Assembly (NCBI GenBank): GCA_006538405.1
Contig: BJKQ01000012.1
Coordinates: 1,461,001-1,525,000 of the forward strand
Direction: 5' to 3'
Length of the DNA: 64,000 bases
DNA from: Hansfordia pulvinata
Taxonomy: Eukaryota; Ascomycota; Sordariomycetes; Xylariales
Shown: piece by piece, positions 1-14,800 of the stretch
Position numbering within the stretch: the first letter of the stretch is position 1
Layout: the number at the start of each line of letters is the position of its first letter
Program-made: the position numbers and the translations under genes
Notes under the pieces: generated by a model
Seen by the model: only the letters and a program-made list of their open reading frames with translations
Told to the model about the DNA's origin: nothing
The model's database searches: none

Positions 1-1597
<1,597 letters not shown>

Positions 1598-3280
1598 ATG
1601 GCTGAAGAAGAAGTTGATCTGTACGGTTCGTGCTGCTCCCCGTTCCCTTCACTGCGCCTCTGCGCTGCTTGAAGCTCTTGCAATGTCCTAGCCGACCCCA
1701 CCTTCGGGTCCGTTGGCAAAAGTTTCGTTCCCACGCTGATGGTTTCACCCGTGTTTAGAGCTTCTCGGTGTCGAGAAATCTGCAGGCCCGGGCGACATCA
1801 AGAAGGCCTATCACAAGGTATATTTCATTTCCATATAATTTATCACAGAGCCTTATCTGTCGCTCGACAACTCGCTCGTTTGTTTCCGCACCAAAGACAA
1901 GCCTGGGCCGGAGCCACAACCCGTGTCTCTTGCTAGGTTCCACATAGGTGCTCGTCTTTCGCGCAAGCGAATACCACGCGCTCCAAGAGATACTATCAGC
2001 TGCGACCCCTTGGCTAACTGTCTCTTTTCTCAGCTTGCCCTGACGCACCACCCCGACAAAGTCCCCGAAGACCAGAGAGCCGAGTCCGAGATCAAATTCA
2101 AGGCCATCAGCCAGGCCTACGAAATTCTCCGAGATGACGAGAAGCGCGAGCTCTACGACCAGCATGGCATGGACGCATTTGACCCCTCCAAGGGCGGCGG
2201 CATGGGTGCCGAACCCGACATCAACGACATTCTGAATTCCATGTTCGGTATGGGCATGGGCGGCGGCATGCCCGGCATGGGTGGCATGGGTGGTGGTGGC
2301 CCCAAGCGACCCCGCCGCGGTCCAGACGAGGAGACCAAGCACACCGTGACGCTCGAGGAGCTGTACAAGGGCAAGACGGTCAAGTTCGCCGCCAACAAGG
2401 AGGTTGTTTGCGGCACCTGCAAGGGCTCCGGCGGCAAGGACAAGGTCAAGCCCAACCCCTGCGACCGCTGCAAGGGCAACGGTATCGTCGAGATTCTCCG
2501 GCAGATGGGGCCGGGCCTGGTTGCCCGCGACTCGGCCAAGTGCGACAGATGCCAAGGAGCCGGCACGTACCACAAGGAGAAGGACCGCTGCAAGAAGTGC
2601 AAGGGCAAGAGGACCGTCTCAGAAACGAAGCCGCTTGAGATCTACATCCCCCGCGGAGCTCTGCCCGGCGAGCGTATCGTTCTCGAGGGTGAAGCCGACC
2701 AATTCCCCGACCAGCAACCCGGCGATTTAGTCTTTGTCCTTGAGGAGGAGGACCACGAAGTTTTCAACCGCATTGGCAATGATCTGTCTGCCGAATTGGA
2801 GATCACGCTTGCTGAAGCGCTTTGCGGCTTCTCTCGCGTCGTTCTCAAGCATCTAGATGGTCGTGGTATCCACATCGATCACCCTCGGGGCAAGATTTTG
2901 CAACCGGGCCAAACCCTCAAGGTTGAGGGCGAGGGCATGCCGGTCAAGCGCGGCGAGGAGAAGGGCGATCTGTACCTTAACATTCACATCATCTTCCCTG
3001 AGGAAGGGTGGCAGAAGGACGACGCCGCCTACGAATCCCTACAAAAACTCTTGCCCGGTCCGCCGCCGGAGATCAAGGCCGACGAGATCGACGAAGTCGA
3101 GTTTGACCCGCATGCCGATCTGGAAGAGGTATGTCACAACGCCGCGAACGGAGTGTATGAATTTTCCTGCTAACAACGCCTCTACAGATGGGTGCCAACT
3201 CGGCAGACCCTCGCTTTGGTGACGGCTGGGAGGATGACGAGGATGAGATGGGCGGGCAACCACAGTGCGCGCAGCAGTAA
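1598..3280 (+). CDS. YDJ1: Type I DnaJ/Hsp40 co-chaperone, farnesylated (Ydj1/Mas5 type)
   Basis: Stimulates Hsp70 ATPase and delivers unfolded or mitochondria-bound clients in the cytosol. Exons 1598-1625, 1759-1817, 2034-3128 and 3188-3280 give 424 aa, close to yeast Ydj1. Seen in order: J domain with HPD (LALTHHPDK) and a [14 protein letters not shown] helix; a Gly/Met-rich linker (2196-2305); four zinc-finger repeats ([32 protein letters not shown]), the last lacking the final G-x-G; a substrate-binding C-terminal region; and a C-terminal CAQQ, a CAAX box that predicts farnesylation and membrane tethering as in Ydj1. The ATG at 1598 is the first in frame. Exon 1 ends after one base of a Glu codon and joins [18 protein letters not shown] without a break. 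The second intron (1818-2033) is long at 216 bp and remains open in this frame, so an unspliced reading gives a false N-terminus; splicing is required to keep the J domain. Prenylation is predicted, not shown. Confidence 0.96.
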
Positions 3281-4783
3281 TCATGATTTTACGACGAGAT
3301 GTATGTGAATAAGCGAGTTTTATGACACTAGAGCACTGCGGCAACAAGGACAAGGGGCAGAGGTGATTTGGAAAGGCTGGAATAAGTGCGAGTCGCTCTG
3401 CCGAACTGGACGCCTCCAAATCTCCAGAATAGCCACTTGGGTCGGTCCAACATTAGGAAACGGGTTTTCTACAAATGGGGCGCGTGGAAAGAGAATTGAC
3501 GCGAGCTGACAGTGCTATTTTCAGCTGCGAAGGGGAGTAAGGAGTAGAAGAGGGTGTCTGCATAGATCGTTTGGGGGCTTGTATCTCGTGATAAGGTCGC
3601 GCGGATAGAGCAGCCGGTGGAGAAGAATGCTCTATTGGATAGACATACCTGTGAAGAGCCATATCGACTCTTCGATGAACGAAAAACCTCCATCTGAGAT
3701 ACTATCGAGTTGGCATGCAAGTCAAAAAGATCAAATCGGCTGGATGACATCTACACGGAAAGAGTGCACGGGCATGTGAACCATGTGCACCAGTATGTGC
3801 TGAGCAGCGGTGTTCAAGACCTGCATGACTCGCAACCCAGGACAGCGGACTCTGTAGAAAGTCGTAATCGCATGGATCAAGTCTACCTCTGATTTTGATG
3901 TGGTTAACATCGTAACCAGTTTTCTTTTCGTGCCAGCGTCGATAGCTGCGAATTCGACGGCACAAAATGGACGTGGGCATTCAACAGTCGCAAGTGTCGG
4001 CTTTAAGAGACTGTCTCCTTGGACGTAGAGTTCGTTCAACGGGTATGATTATAGTTCATGGGGGGGTTCGTATCCGTTAGATGGCATGCAAGTACTTGAC
4101 GACATGTGGCAGGCTGGAGATATTGGGTGGTGGCGTTGTTGCAATTGGACGGCCACGACATCTTGAATGATGAGGGCGTCAAGCCATCTACGAGTACTAC
4201 GAGTACTCCCAACGATGGCACTAGGGTTGAAGTTGGTGAAGGGTCCCCACTATCGGCAACTTACTCGTACTCGTATCCCAAAGGCTACGAGTCACGCGAG
4301 TAGAAAGCTTATCGCTTCTTATCAGTCACGGCCCCCACCAGGATGTTCCAGCGCACACGAGCAAAAAACAGCCCTAAGCGAGAAATCCAAAAATCGAATT
4401 GGGCTGGGCGGCCGGTGGGCGGTGGGCGACGGCCGGCGGCAGCGAGCGAGCGGGCCAGCCACAGGCCATGCACGCACTGGAGGCGCGCCCGCCAGACCCA
4501 TACACCCACCACCCAAACCGCCTGAGGTTTTGCCAGTCGTCCCCTCCAGACTTTTTGCTGCTTTACTCGATTTTCCCACTCCCAACACGACCCATCACCA
4601 TCCCACCTCCCAACGACGACCCCGTGAAAATCAGTCAAGGTACTTGCTTCCGCCCTCTGCCCGCCGCCAACACACCCCAGCTGCTTCTTAGCACACGCCA
4701 ACGCGCTCGCCCGTGCTCTCCCGATTTACAGACACGTGAACATCTTTTCCCAGGCCACAAGCTAACTGCCCGCAACTGTAAAG
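3281..4783. other. Intergenic region between the DnaJ and RPL32 genes
   Basis: About 1.5 kb without a supportable gene. The first part should be the DnaJ 3' UTR and the last few hundred bases the RPL32 promoter/5' UTR. It includes four copies of the octamer TACGAGTA/TACTCGTA (4189, 4198, 4262, 4268) and a G+C-rich stretch (about 4400-4480). The ORFs here show no recognisable protein. The final 150 bp are C-rich and pyrimidine-rich, as in many fungal ribosomal-protein leaders. Confidence 0.4.
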
Positions 4784-5520
4784 ATGGTGGCCGCCAGGAA
4801 GCACGTCCCGATCGTCAAGAAGCGCACCAAGAGCTTCTTCAGACACCAGAGCGACCGTTTTAAGTGCCTCGACTCAGCATGGCGCAAGCCCAAGGGTATC
4901 GACAACAGAGTGCGGAGACGCTTCAGAGGTAGCATTGCTATGCCCTCGGTATGTCGACCACCCCCGAATTCCCCAACTATGGGCGCCCAGACGACCGCAA
5001 GATTCTGGCTTGGCTTGTACTGTCAATGCGCCTGTCTGCGTTTTGATTCAGCGGCCATCGGCAGCCAAACGGCACCTGATCGACTCCTGTCCTGCTACGA
5101 CCGGACTTTCGGTATCAGGCTGTCGGCTGTGTCAGATCCCGTCACAGGTGCTCGGGAAGATCCTTCCTGGCTAACACAATTGTTTTCTCCCACAGATCGG
5201 CTACGGCTCCAACAAGAAGACCCGCCACATGATGCCCTCCGGCCACAAGGCCTTCCTCGTCAGCAACCCCAAGGACGTCGACTTGCTGCTGATGCACAAC
5301 CGCACCTACGCCGCAGAGTATGTCGCATCGCACCTTGTCCAGTCACTTGCCGCTCTGGCGACAAGTGGCAGAATTTCTACCTTGTCCCCGGTCGCTAACT
5401 CGCTGCATTAGGATCGCCCACAACGTTTCTGCGAGAAAGAGAGTCGACATCCTCGCCAAGGCCAAGCAGCTGGGTGTCAAGGTCACGAACCCCAAGGCCA
5501 AGGTCACCACGGAGGTTTAA
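4784..5520 (+). CDS. RPL32: 60S ribosomal protein L32 (eL32)
   Basis: Structural protein of the large cytosolic ribosomal subunit. Exons 4784-4948, 5196-5317 and 5412-5520 give 131 aa, the usual size of eL32. Seen: the basic N-terminus [43 protein letters not shown], then [38 protein letters not shown] and a C-terminus ending KVTTEV. All are hallmark blocks of the family. The introns use GTATGT donors, and the second splits a Glu codon (GA/G). The start is fixed by the conserved N-terminus. The first intron is comparatively long (247 bp), common in fungal ribosomal-protein genes, where introns can influence expression. There is no sign of decay. Confidence 0.97.
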
Positions 5521-6715
5521 GGAATTGATGACGGTTGTTTGCGGCGACTCAGGGTGTCCGGTTTCTCGTTTTCGGCAAAAAGCATGCATAGGAAGGGTTC
5601 TGCTCTCTTGTCCACGGACGGTTCGAGATGGCATATGTTACATGCTAGGGAATGAATACATCACGCCTTCTGCGACGACATGACCCAGCGCCTTCTGTGC
5701 GTCTGTTGAAGTACTCGTTCACCTATGCTGCGAGGTGGGAGCAATGCGAGAGAGGTCCCCGCATCGATAAGTGATCAGTCATCAGCGTCAAACCTAGCGA
5801 GCTGCTGTCGTTCGATGTCAGAGTGTCTGGGACGGTGAAAGCGCTCGGATCCAGCGCCGTGAGGCCGGCGCCCTTCGAGCGTACCAAGCCCGGGAATTGG
5901 TATCGTCGCATGGTGAACCGGGATCATCTGCGTTTTCTTAAGGGCTTTGTCACAGCACTCACTTCGTTTGCAACAAAGCGGTGCGGCTGCTTTGCGCACG
6001 TACGTAGGCACATTGATTAGCAACACGTTGAAAAGTGCAGAGCATTGAATAGCCCACGCGAGTTGCTTGGCCATAGCTCGTGCAGAGATGAGGTCGACCG
6101 AGCCTATCGGTTGCCTAATCTTCGCCATACCGGTCACGAAGTTGTGTCCATCTTGTGGGAGACCCGAATGTACTCGTAGGGACTGGCTCCGCCGACTGAC
6201 TTAAAGTTAGCAGGCAGGGCTCGGGCGGCATTGACACTCCGAGGTCGGGCCTGCGCGCAGACGTGAGAGCCCGACACGGTCACCTGCAAGGCTGGGCCTG
6301 CTTGTGGAACCCGCTGCGCATCCACTTGATCCCGAGCGAGGCGCCAGGGCGCAGCAGTGGATATGCCGAACAGGCGTAATAAAGGCGAGACCGCGAAGCA
6401 GCCGCATTGGCTCGTCCATGGAATACGGACGCTCCAGGCCGCCCCATGAGTCCTTCCCGGAAGAGGTTGCTGGTCAGTGATAGCTCTCCGATGAGCCGCC
6501 GCTTCCCGTCCGATCCGTTTTCGTCACTGGTGACATACGAGTAATGCGCGCCAGACCTATAACGACGTCGCCAGGGGGGACATATTCTAAGCAAATAAAT
6601 GCCCATCCCGTGCAGACACCACATCTGTGTGCAAACTCACAATGCAGCATACCTCGCGACCCAACCCAGGCCCCACGCGCATCCCCTCGCACTCCCCTAT
6701 TCTGTCGCTGCCGAG
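5521..6715. other. Intergenic region between RPL32 and the NADH dehydrogenase gene
   Basis: About 1.2 kb with no gene that I recognise. It carries two of the TACGAGTA/TACTCGTA octamers (6171, 6536). An open frame continues upstream of the dehydrogenase start (to a Met codon at 6599), so the 3' end of this interval may be either 5' UTR or extra N-terminal coding sequence. Confidence 0.35.
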
Positions 6716-8402
6716 ATGCCAATGGTGCCCTTGCCAGGCTTGTCCGCGCGGAGGACGAGTCAGGCTCTTTTGATCTCGAGAAACGGGGCGGCTCGATGCT
6801 TCTCGGCAACACTTTCTCGTCCGTGGAACCCTCGTGACGATAAAGCCACGGGGCTCACGTCTTTGGTCGGGTCCCAGTCCATAACGACAGACGCGAAAGG
6901 AGCAGCGCCACCACTACCGAGTATGTGGCCATTCTACTCCACGCTCTTCTCCCGCCGTGCCAAGGTACTGACACGAGGCAGATCGAAAGCAGCGAGTCGT
7001 TATACTGGGCTCCGGCTGGGCTGGCTACGCCTTTGCCAGAGCCTTGGACCCCGCCAAATTCGAACGCATCATGATCTCGCCTCGGTCCTATTTCGTCTTC
7101 ACGCCACTGCTTGCCGGCACCGCTGTGGGAACTCTCGAGTTCAGGGCGACCCTGGAATCAGTCAGGCGTCTTGGACTTGACAGCTTTCACCAAGGATGGG
7201 CGGACCAGATCGACTTCAACAGGAAAGTGGTGCGCGTCGAGGCCAACACGTCAGACGACGTCGCCTCTAAAACACAGCTGGCTGTGAAGCATGCGTCTGA
7301 TGTGAGCAACAAGGGGCAGCTCTTCAATGTCGAATATGACAAGCTCGTAGTTGCCGTGGGCGCCTACAGCCAGACCTTTGGCATCGAGGGTGTTAAGGAA
7401 CACGCAAACTTCCTCCGCGACGTTGGAGATGCCAGGAAGATCCGCATGAAGGTGCTGCAAGCCTTTGAAAAAGCCGCCCTCCCCACCACTACAGATTCAG
7501 AGCGGCGCAAGCTGCTGCACTTTGCCATTGTCGGCGGAGGACCGACCGGTATCGAGTTCGCAGCCGAGCTCCACGATCTAATCAACGAGGACCTGTCCAA
7601 AACCTACCCCGCACTCATGGATTTCGTCAACATCACCGTCTATGACGTGGCCGACAAGGTTCTGCCTATGTTTGACAAGACTCTGGCTCAATACGCCATG
7701 GATACCTTCAAGAGAGAGGGAATCAATGTCAAAACAGAGCACCATTTGACACGCATATCATCTGACCCGGACTGTGAGGGGTGTCTGAAGCTGAAGATAA
7801 AAGAGTACGGGGATGAAGAGGTCGGAGCCGGCATTGTCGTCTGGAGTACCGGGCTGATGCAGAACCCGCTGGTTGAGAAAATGCAATCGGGTACATTTGA
7901 GCCACCAGTGGGCAGCCGCGGTCTTGAGAAGCCTGTTGAGATGCGTGTCCAGGCAGACGCGAAGACCGGAGGCATTGTCACAGACTCTTTCCTCGGCGTG
8001 AGCATGCTGCCCAGTGGTTCTTCCTCGGAATCCTCAACGCCCTCTGAAGCCCACCATCTCCCTGGGGTGTATGCTATTGGAGACTGTGCCGTGATCCCCG
8101 GGACCGGCCTGCCAGCAACTGCTCAGGTCGCCAGCCAGAAGGCCGTCTACCTTGCGAAGCGCTTTAACAAGGGAGACTTGGGCCAGACTGAGTTCAAGTT
8201 TCGCAACTGGGGCACCATGACTTATCTCGGAAGTTGGACAGCAATCCACCAAAGTAGTGCCGATGAGCTGAAAGGCTGGGCTGCCTGGGTCCTCTGGCGA
8301 ACTGCATATCTGACCAAGTCCATGAGCATCAGGAATAAGATCATGGTGCCTGTGTACTGGTTCATGTCCTGGGTTTTCGGGAGAGATATTTCTAGGTTCT
8401 GA
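6716..8402 (+). CDS. Type II (alternative) NADH:ubiquinone oxidoreductase, mitochondrial
   Basis: A single-subunit, non-proton-pumping FAD enzyme that passes electrons from NADH to ubiquinone at the inner mitochondrial membrane, bypassing complex I. Exons 6716-6920 and 6982-8402 give 541 aa. The 61-bp intron has a GTATGT donor and a CTGAC branch site 12 bases before the acceptor, and removing it restores RVVILGSGWAG. Seen: an Arg/Ser/Ala-rich presequence (SARRTSQALLISRNGAARCF); the FAD-binding GSGWAG at about residues 78-83; SPRSYFVFTPLLAGTAVGT, typical of NDH-2; the second Rossmann motif IVGGGPTGIEFAAEL near residue 255; YAIGDCA for FAD; and a C-terminal amphipathic membrane anchor ending FGRDISRF. 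There is no EF-hand insert. A further Met at 6599 would add 39 residues; I prefer 6716 because the presequence then begins near the start. Whether it faces the matrix (NDI) or the intermembrane space (NDE) cannot be decided here. Confidence 0.93.
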
Positions 8403-8892
8403 GCCTTCCCAGATACAAATGTACAATAAATTGCATAATAGCGTCTTATATTGATGGAATTACTCCTGATTGCGGTCCTTCGTGCAGCGCCATTCATTTC
8501 GCAATAGCGATACGCTTCCAGTCACTGCGCAATACGCATCGGTCTCTGGAAGCGAGCCCGACATGGTTGTAGTGCTATTGCTATCCGAGGGGTCACCACG
8601 CTGGAGACATACACCAGGAGCGTGAAACAGGAAACAGACAACCCAATTTCAGCTCGAGCAAAAAGATAAGTACTTCAATACGATCTCCATGAGCTGTAGG
8701 CCGGCGTTCGATAGCAATCATATTAAAGAAATCAATTAGTTCGCTTACAGGACCCAAGAACATGCTGGGATCCTGTGGTTCTATAAGTCTCGGGCTGTGT
8801 TGCAAGAAAATCGAATATTTGGAATTATTTTTAGTCTGGAACTCAACAACTCAACACTCCCTTCTACCTCCCCCAGTAGCCTGAGCTCATGG
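8403..8892. other. Tail-to-tail intergenic region (NADH dehydrogenase / MDN1)
   Basis: 490 bp between convergent genes, expected to hold both 3' UTRs and poly(A) signals. AATAAA-like sequence (ACAATAAATTGCATAATA, near 8422) follows the dehydrogenase stop. Nothing else is recognised. Confidence 0.4.
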
Positions 8893-11800
8893 CTACGCGG
8901 CATTCACCTCGGCAAACCAGCTCCTCAACAGGCCTGCCAAAGCTCCAGGAAGATCTTCCAGGTCGTGCACAATGAGATAGTACTGGAACGGGAAGGTATC
9001 CAGGTAGTACTCGGTCTTGATCTCATCGTTACCCAGGAAGCTGACCTTCTTCAGATTGACAACACTCTGCGAGTTCTTGTTGGTCGTGTCATCCATGACG
9101 ATGAAGACAATCATGATGCGCTCCTCCATGGCCTCGCGCAGTAGGCGCTGGATTTCCTCGTGCGCAGACGAGGGCGTCAGGCCATCCGAGAGGATCAGCG
9201 CGAGCTGCCACAGATCTTCGGATCCGCGGCCCGGCCCTTGCAGGCGAGCGTTGCGGAACCGCTCGATCGTCTCGCGGACCAGGAGCTGTATGTTGGTGTG
9301 GTCTTGCTTGAAGGAGAACTGCTGCAGCACCTTGGCGCCCGCGTCGTGCGAGGCGAAGGGCTCGACAAAATCGTGGGCCATGAAGCAGTGCTCGCCAAAG
9401 CCGAGGACGCCAATTTGGCCGACCTCGAGCATAGACAGCGACCTCGACACCATCACGAGCGACTCCAGCGCGAGGCTGCCCGCGCTGCACTCGCCCATGC
9501 TCTTGCTGTCGTCGAGGCACAGGAGCACCTGGTACGACCGCTTCGTGGGCACCGCCCTGCGCATCCAGATCTTGTCTCGTTTGTAGCTCGAGGCAATGTA
9601 CGGGATGATGCGCTTGATGTTGAGACGCTTGCCCGTTCGGAAGGCCCCAGACAGCTTCGTTGATTGCGAAGGCGTCAAGATGAGTCGTAGCTGAGAGGTC
9701 AGGGCCAGGGACAGAGGGTGGGTGCTGCTCTGGAACGCGGTCCACTGGCGCAACGACTCGTCAAAGTCCCGGAGAGTGACTTGGTGGCTGGTCAGATGCG
9801 TCTCGGAGAGCTGCATCGAGGTGTCCTGGATGTCGTCGTCCACCTCCTCCGAGACGGGGGCTTGCTCGAACTGCGGCCTCGAGTCCGGCTTGTAGGCGCC
9901 TTGGTGGGTCGTGACCCCTGACTGGCGTTCCTGAGTCGACTCTTCTTGGTCCAGCTCGCGCCTGTCCTCCACCACCTCGTCCGTTTCGCCCTGCTCGGGA
10001 TCAGCTGCCTCGTCCTCGTTGTCGGGGACGGCCTGTGGATTGGGCGGCAGCTCTTCGTCGTCAATCGCCATCGAGTCGTCGACGGGCTGCGTCATTTCCT
10101 CGTTGGCGCCGCCCAATGCTTGCGTGTCGGCGGCATCGTCCTCGTTCTGCAGATGCTGGTACTCTTGTACGGCGGATTCCTGTTCTTGTGGCTGCTCTGC
10201 GCCTTGTTCCTCTTTGTCTTGGGCCTTGGTGATGTCCCTCTGTTGCCTGTGGAACCTCTCCAGCGCATCACCGAGGGCCTTAAAAGGTTGGGCGGCGCCG
10301 GCGTCCTCGAGTTCGTCGGATTCGGGACCAGGGGCGTCTTCCTGCTTTTTCGACGTGCTGCCCTTGTTACCAGCGGACATGTCCTGGTCGGCGGCGTTCT
10401 CTCCCATCTGACCCTGCTCCTGTTCTGCGGCTTTGGCCTCTGACGTCTGCTCGTCTTCATTAGATGTTGCATTGTCGTCTTGGCCACCGCTCTTGACATC
10501 GCTGGGTGCTGCCTCGGTAGGCTCGGCCGCATTGTTGTCGTCCTTGTTGTGCCGGTCCACGTCTTCGTCCAGCATGGGATCCTCTGGCTGTTCGTCTTGA
10601 CCTTCTGGTTCTTCCATGTTTGCGTCAGTGTCGCCCTGGGCGTCGGTATCGTCTGCCTCTGGCTCCTGAGGCTCATCCTGTGTCGTCTCATTTGTGTCCT
10701 CATCCCCTTTTTGGTCTGCAGCCTCGCCGTCATCAGCCGGTGCTTCTTGCTCGTCGACGTTGGATAGGTTATCCAACTCGTCGTCGCTGATGGAAGATAC
10801 AGAATCTTTATCATCCTTATCGATCTCCATGTCATCTGGCAAGGCGAGAGCGTCCTGTTCCTCAGCGGTCTGCTCCTGATGGTTGAGTTCCTCCTGTTGT
10901 TGGGCTGAGATCTCTTCATCTTGCTCAGCACCGTTCTGCTCTTCTTCCTCCTCCTCCTCGTTACCTTGCTCTGCCGGCTCTTCTTGCTGGGCTGCGCTGT
11001 TCTCAGGCTTCTGATCCGCGGGCATCGGGTCATCCTCGGTCTTCTGACCCTTCGACTGGTCGCCCTCTTGATCTTTTTCCGCTTGTGATTCATCAGGGTT
11101 GTCCCACGTCTTCTCATCGACTGCCGTGGGGTCCAAGTCGTCCACGTCTCCGGTCTCTTCGTCCATGTCGTTCTCCTGGTCTTCACCGGATTGCGACTTG
11201 TTGTCGTCATCCTCTTCCTCTTTGCCGTCAACGCTGTTGAGATCGCCTTCGAGTTCTTCGTCGGCCATATCAACCGCATCCTTCTCATCCTCAATATCCT
11301 GGTCATTGCCCTTCTGACCATCTTGGGCCAGCTCGGAGAGATCTTCGTCTGGTTGGATGTCTTTGCTGATATCATCTGCACCTTCGCCGTCGCCAAGACC
11401 TGTTCCGGATTCGACTTTCCCACTCTCGCCGGAGGTTTCATCCGATTTCTCCTGGGGAGTGCAGAAACCTTGCGATGCTAGTCGTATGAAGTCTTTGCTG
11501 AGGGAGTATCCGAGCTTGCAAACGCTGTGATGGACGCCGCCGAGTCTCGCGAGACCATCCTGACAGATGCGTCTGTATTGGTCTAGAATGGCGTTAATGA
11601 TAGTCATCAAGGATGTCGCGATCTTCTTTGATGATTTAGCACTCAGGTCCACCCTTTTGAAGGCATCGATGAGCGTGGAAAGGCTTTCCTCGATTTTCGA
11701 AATGCGAAGTGCCCCCAAAGCACTCGCAAGACCGTCGCCGGATTTGACCAGCCACCCTGCCTCGTCTGGCTCGGTAGGCAGCCCGCCAAGAACTTTGTGG

Positions 11801-14800
11801 TAGTGCTGCACCGCGACCAGCACCTTGTTGCAGAGTCCTTGAACAGAGGCATACAATGCAGTAACCTCCTCGTGCGCATGCGGTTCCTCGGCGAATTCGG
11901 TCGAGAAAAGATTGGGTTTTGTCCAGTGTTCGATTTGCTCGAGCAAGAAGGCCAGATCAGGTCGGCATTTGCAGGCCTCAGCGATGTCACGCTTCAGGCT
12001 CTTGACAGCGAGTTCCGTTTCACCCTCAAGGGTTGTCTGAGCTGCAGAAACCAAGCCCTTCGGAAGTCTGGGCAGGGTATCCCAGCGCATTACAAGAGCC
12101 TGGAGTTGGGCAGACCATGCCTTGAAAGAATCGAGTTGGCTTGAATTGTCTTTCTTTCCAAGACGACCGTGGATGTCCAATAGTTTCACGCCGACTTTGA
12201 GGATCTCCAAAAGCCAAAGTGTTGACGTTTTTGGTGAAACACTGGTCCCAGTCTGCTGAGACTTGACATTGGATTCAGCCTCAACGAGTCCGCGTGAGCC
12301 AGAAATCAAAGTGGACAGACTCTCAAATTCAGTAGAGGCTTTGACCAGTCGGGACCTCTGCGTCAGAACGGCACGCAGTATTCCCTCGATGAGGCCGACG
12401 CTTCGCTCAATCTCAGCCCCTGTGATTTCGTCAGAATGGTCGTAGGCAGCAGCTCGCGCTCGAGGAGCAAGATCAATGATCTTGTGGAAGTAGTAGTTCG
12501 TGTTCGCCGCGACTGCGCACTCAAGCGATGCGAGTGGCTCCGAGTTGGCGAGAATGACGGGAGCCGAATTCTGAAGGTCCAAGACGTCAGTCCCCAGGTG
12601 GAAGCTGAAACCCATGAGTCTGACTGCCTTCAGAGTCTCTGCGAAGAGCTTGCGCTTCCTCGACCGTAGATGCTTGACAAAGTCTTTATTTTCGTCTGAA
12701 AGAAACGCCGGAGTTTCCTTGCGCAAGTCGGCGGTTGATGACTCGAGGTCCGCGAGGAATGCATCGACGGCTTCGGCGGCGTCAACCGCAGATCTCGGCA
12801 TTCTTCCAAGCTGCTCCATTGTCCTGATAGTCTGAGGGGCATTGGCCAAACGCTTGTACTCTCGAGCCCATCCAGGAATACCTTTCTCGCAAGCTATGAG
12901 AACAGCACTGTCGATCCTGACGACCGAAGCGCCTTGTTCAACGTTGGAGATCTCATCAGGTCTGCGGTCCGGAAGGCCTTGCTCAATGATCGGTTTCATG
13001 GGTTGGTTGAGGATATCCCGGTATTTGCGCACGATTCTGAACAGCTTCTGGTGGGACTTGCGAGCGCTTTCTCGAAGCGCGACGATGTTTGTGTCTTTCC
13101 AGCTTGCGAGCAGAAGCACATCCTTCATCTGCTTCTCAAGCACGCCCTTCTGACGAGCAATGGACTCAAGTACGACCACTTGAAATCGAGAATAGAAGTC
13201 GACGAAGTTCGCCAGAGCGGTCCGGATAGGGACCAAAGAAGGCACCTCCACGACAAGGAACTCGAGTTGCCTCAAGAGCTGAGTCAACAATTTCAATCTG
13301 CCCTGGAACTGACCAACAGGCGACGACACGAAATATTTCTCAAGCTCGATCAGCAGCTTGACTGTGTGCTGAGCGAGATCCTGCTCGGTCTGGGATATGG
13401 AGAGGGGTCCTGCAATGACAGCCTGATAAGCAACAAACCACCAGGCATCGGCGTCGTCGTTCTGTTTCGCGAGCTCCATGTCAAAAAGCTTAGACCAGGT
13501 AGACAGCTCGAGGCGTCTCCAGTTCACGATCATCTCGGTCAGCCGGCTGTAAAGGGTGGGGACGGCGTAAATCTTGCTGACCCATCCTCCAAACTGCCAC
13601 TCGTACACGAAAGCATGGAGTTGCTCAACCTTGGGGATGATCTTGGCCAATGGGTCCGCGCGTTGCAACTCGAAAACTTTATCGCAAGCTCCCAGGACAT
13701 CGGAGAGGGGCTGCATGTGTCCGATCTCGTCAATCTGCTGCAGGGCCTGGAAACGCGCCTTGATGTCGTTCACCAGTTTCACCAGGATGCGAACCTCGGG
13801 AAGATTGCTGTCAACGTAGAAGTTATAAGTAGATCCCGGACCGCCTCCCAGCGTTGATGCTTTGATTGCTTCATCCAAAGATGCGAGGGTTCCGGGAAGC
13901 AGCATGCGGTCCGCCGTCCTTACCGAGTTCTTCGAAACTCGAGAGGCCCTCTTGCAGAGGTCAAGAATGGTCTCAGGTGCCTCCTTCGGCGCGTGGAAGA
14001 CTGCATCATGGGCGCGCGCCATGCTTATTGCCGCAGATCGTGCATCGCTGGGTCCGGACGCCTTCCGACCGGCAGCCTCGTCATTGACTTCGTCAAAGGT
14101 AGGGAACAACTCATCAAAATCCTCGTTCTCGGCCGCATCTGCGTCCTCAGCACTCCCCTTGTGCCGGTAGAGGCTGGTATTGGCCATCTCATTCTGGCGA
14201 TCGGCCTCAAGTTTCTGGGACCACTGTTCATAGATGTAGTGAACGGCTTCCGACACAGAATGGCCCAGCTTCGAGTTCATCGATTGGGCGCCCTCCACAG
14301 ACGACACCGCCCCAGCGTAAGCAAGGAAGTGCATGTCATATGTCGAGCGGTCTTTTGGCCCCATATCCTGCGGCCGGCCTCCAGCGAAGGGTACGTTTCC
14401 TCGAAGTTGCTCCGAAATGCCATTGGCGGTGGATGGAGATGTACTGGGGACAACCAGTGACAACCCAACTTGCAAGCATCGCAGTATGTTGACTGCTGGT
14501 TGAACCATGTCATTGTACGCCGGGAAGCGGTAGCTTAGACGACTGGCAATCTGGCAAATGTTCTCGTGGATGACTCCGAGTTGGTGCACAAGGTCCGGAG
14601 ATCCATGGTCATGTTGAGAGACGGCGAGGCAGACATCAGCCCCCAGAACAATCTTCAACAGGTTGTTGAATTCACCCTGCAGCTCTGCAAGCCCGGATTT
14701 CGCTGGTCGATAGACTTGCTGCGCAAGTGGCGGGGAGGGACCAAAGCCCTCCATCTCTTCTTGCAATATCTCGCATCTCACATTGAAAGTCTGCCCCGTG

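Noticed and set aside
9900..11450. Long plus-strand open frames opposite the acidic part of midasin
   Set aside because: They are antisense shadows of the Asp/Glu-rich coding sequence (GAY/GAR codons give open complementary frames).
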